Positions 62,772 to 64,000 of a stretch of 64,000 bases of DNA are shown piece by piece. The stretch is taken from NCBI RefSeq assembly GCF_001477625.1, contig NZ_CP013692.1, positions 4,216,001-4,280,000 on the forward strand. Reading direction: 5' to 3'. The notes under the pieces were generated by a model that saw only the letters and a program-made list of their open reading frames with translations, made no database searches and was not told the origin of the DNA. Numbering within the stretch: position 1 is the stretch's first letter; every line of letters begins with the position of its first letter. A program made the position numbers and the translations under genes. Source of the stretch: Paucibacter sp. KCTC 42545 (GTDB taxonomy: Bacteria; Pseudomonadota; Gammaproteobacteria; Burkholderiales; Burkholderiaceae_C).

Positions 62772-64000
62772 CCACGCCAACGCCCACCATGGACGCCAAG
62801 GTCAGGGCTCGTATTCTTGTCGTGGAAGACGAGCGCATCGTTGCCCTGGACCTGAAGCTAACCCTGGAATCACTCGGCTTCCACGTCGTGGGCACGGCCT
62901 CGACCCAAGACGAGGCCGTGCTTTTGACAATGTCCTACCAGCCCGACCTGATCCTGATGGACATCAACCTCGGGAACGGGGGCGACGGCATTGTGGCTGC
63001 CGACGAAATTGCACGGTTTGCCGATGTGCCCGTGGTGTTTCTGACGGCTTATGCCGACAACGACATCTTGCGCCGAGCCGGGCAGGTGGCGCCGTATGGC
63101 TATCTGGTCAAGCCGGTCAGGCAGCGCGAACTCAACGCCACGGTGCAAATGGCCTTGGCTCGGGTGCGCGCCTCACGAGGCCGCATGGAGGCCGAACGGC
63201 GCTTACGGCTCGCCCTGGACACCGCCAAAATGGGCGTGGTCACGCTGACGCAGGGAACGGATCTGATCGAGATCGACGGGCACTTCCCGCCCATCGCCGA
63301 CCGCTCGGTGCGCGGCTTGCGCATGGAAGTCAGCGAGTTCCTGCTTCATCTCACCGCGGATGCGCAAGCCAAGGTGCGGCATTTGCTGGAACAAGGCGGT
63401 GACCTGCATTTGGTCACGCGTTGGCAGTTGCCGGGCGCCGATTCGCCCACACGCTGGCTGGAGGTTCATGCCAGCCACTTCGCACAAGAAAGGGCTGTGG
63501 TTGGGATCTGCCGCGATGTGACCGTGCAGGTGGAGCAGGAGGAAGCCTTGCGGCAAGCCAGCGTGGTGTTCGATTCGGCCGCCGACGCGATCCTGATTCT
63601 GGATACCCAAAGCCGTGTCACGACCGCTAACCCAGCCTTCACGCGCCTGACCGGCTGGCCAACGGCCGAGATCCGCGGACGTCATCCCAACGAATTCCTG
63701 CATGCCCGCCGCAGCAGTGACCGCGAATTGCTGGTGGACACCCCGGTGGACTTTCTCGGTCATGCCGAGGTCATGTGCCAGCGCCACGACGGCACGGCCT
63801 TCCCCGCTTGGGAACATGTGGCACCGGTACGCGACGATGCCTTCGTCGTGACCTACCGCGTGCTGACTTTCACCGACATCTCGGCCTTGCGACTGGCGGA
63901 AAGCCGGGTTCGGCATCTGGCTTATCACGACCCATTGACCGGGCTTGGCAATCGCAACAAGCTGCGTGACCTGCTGGGTGGATTGCCCGAGTCGAAAGTG
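62768..64000 (+). CDS. Response regulator with PAS and GGDEF domains, 3' end off window
   Basis: 411 codons are visible and the frame is open to the window end. The REC domain spans about 14-130: ILVVEDERIVALDL, phosphoacceptor Asp65 in LILMDINLG, Thr93 in FLTAYAD and Lys115 in YLVKPV. A middle region of about 120 residues of PAS-like character ends at CRDVTVQVEQE. A PAS domain follows (VVFDSAADAILILDTQSRVT, then TFTDIS). The segment HLAYHDPLTGLGNRNKLRDL is the start of a GGDEF domain. The ATG overlaps the histidine-kinase stop, making them cognate partners that couple the kinase signal to c-di-GMP. A C-terminal EAL domain is possible but out of view. Confidence 0.93.
   Translation, partial: MTTPTPTMDAKVRARILVVEDERIVALDLKLTLESLGFHVVGTASTQDEAVLLTMSYQPDLILMDINLGNGGDGIVAADEIARFADVPVVFLTAYADNDILRRAGQVAPYGYLVKPVRQRELNATVQMALARVRASRGRMEAERRLRLALDTAKMGVVTLTQGTDLIEIDGHFPPIADRSVRGLRMEVSEFLLHLTADAQAKVRHLLEQGGDLHLVTRWQLPGADSPTRWLEVHASHFAQERAVVGICRDVTVQVEQEEALRQASVVFDSAADAILILDTQSRVTTANPAFTRLTGWPTAEIRGRHPNEFLHARRSSDRELLVDTPVDFLGHAEVMCQRHDGTAFPAWEHVAPVRDDAFVVTYRVLTFTDISALRLAESRVRHLAYHDPLTGLGNRNKLRDLLGGLPESKV

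Overview
The window is chromosomal DNA from a high-GC betaproteobacterium, most likely order Burkholderiales (Rubrivivax/Roseateles/Paucibacter-like). The evidence is the canonical origin neighbourhood (mnmE, yidC, yidD, rnpA, rpmH on the minus strand; dnaA, dnaN, gyrB on the plus strand), a PEP-CTERM protein, an RbbA/YhhJ-type efflux operon and a GC-rich codon bias. I cannot name a species. No rRNA, tRNA or CRISPR array was seen.

Layout. 1-0.96 kb: 3' end of a DUF697-type membrane protein gene. 1.0-1.17 kb: a 44-bp tandem repeat abutting the mnmE stop. 1.2-10.4 kb: the minus-strand rpmH-rnpA-yidD-yidC block, separated from mnmE by about 5 kb of plus-strand genes (ECF sigma factor, membrane Ser/Thr kinase with a TPR-like C-terminus, and a Pro-Ala-repeat lipoprotein). 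10.0-10.8 kb: probable oriC, with DnaA-box-like sequences both in the rpmH-dnaA gap and inside an unusual insertion in rnpA. 10.8-16.3 kb: dnaA-dnaN-gyrB, closed by a strong terminator.

16.3-31.05 kb is an accessory island full of mobile DNA. An IS21-family element is itself interrupted twice, by one IS3-family element inside istB (3-bp duplication TCC) and by a second in its right terminal repeats (3-bp duplication GGT). Then come a small HTH gene with a palindrome in its leader, an 87-aa orphan, a broken gene, a second right-truncated IS21 element with five iterated 22-23 bp terminal repeats, decayed DUF3987-like and DUF2779-like fragments, an IS3 remnant, and an overlapping cassette of a 5'-truncated PUA/EVE-like protein, an ASCH protein and a P-loop kinase-like ATPase. 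The cassette is the best candidate in the window for an under-described system, possibly a nucleic-acid modification or conflict system, although its first gene is broken here.

31-42 kb returns to core-type genes: a Tat-type PstS-like binding protein, a PEBP-family protein with a 71-bp tandem repeat upstream, an AraC regulator, and a TetR (CecR-like)-HlyD-fused ABC-ABC permease-NodT operon that should form a complete tripartite exporter. 42-52 kb: a PKD-like repeat lipoprotein, a 1369-aa NRPS-like A-PCP-membrane-hexapeptide protein (Pls/PosA type) followed 10 bp later by a 4'-phosphopantetheinyl transferase, then a quinone-oxidoreductase-like gene divergent from a LysR regulator. 52-64 kb: a secreted M4 metalloprotease with an inserted PA domain, a PEP-CTERM protein, several small orphan proteins, an SGNH hydrolase, a PAS-GGDEF diguanylate cyclase, and a HisKA_2 sensor kinase whose stop overlaps the start of a REC-PAS-GGDEF response regulator that runs off the window.
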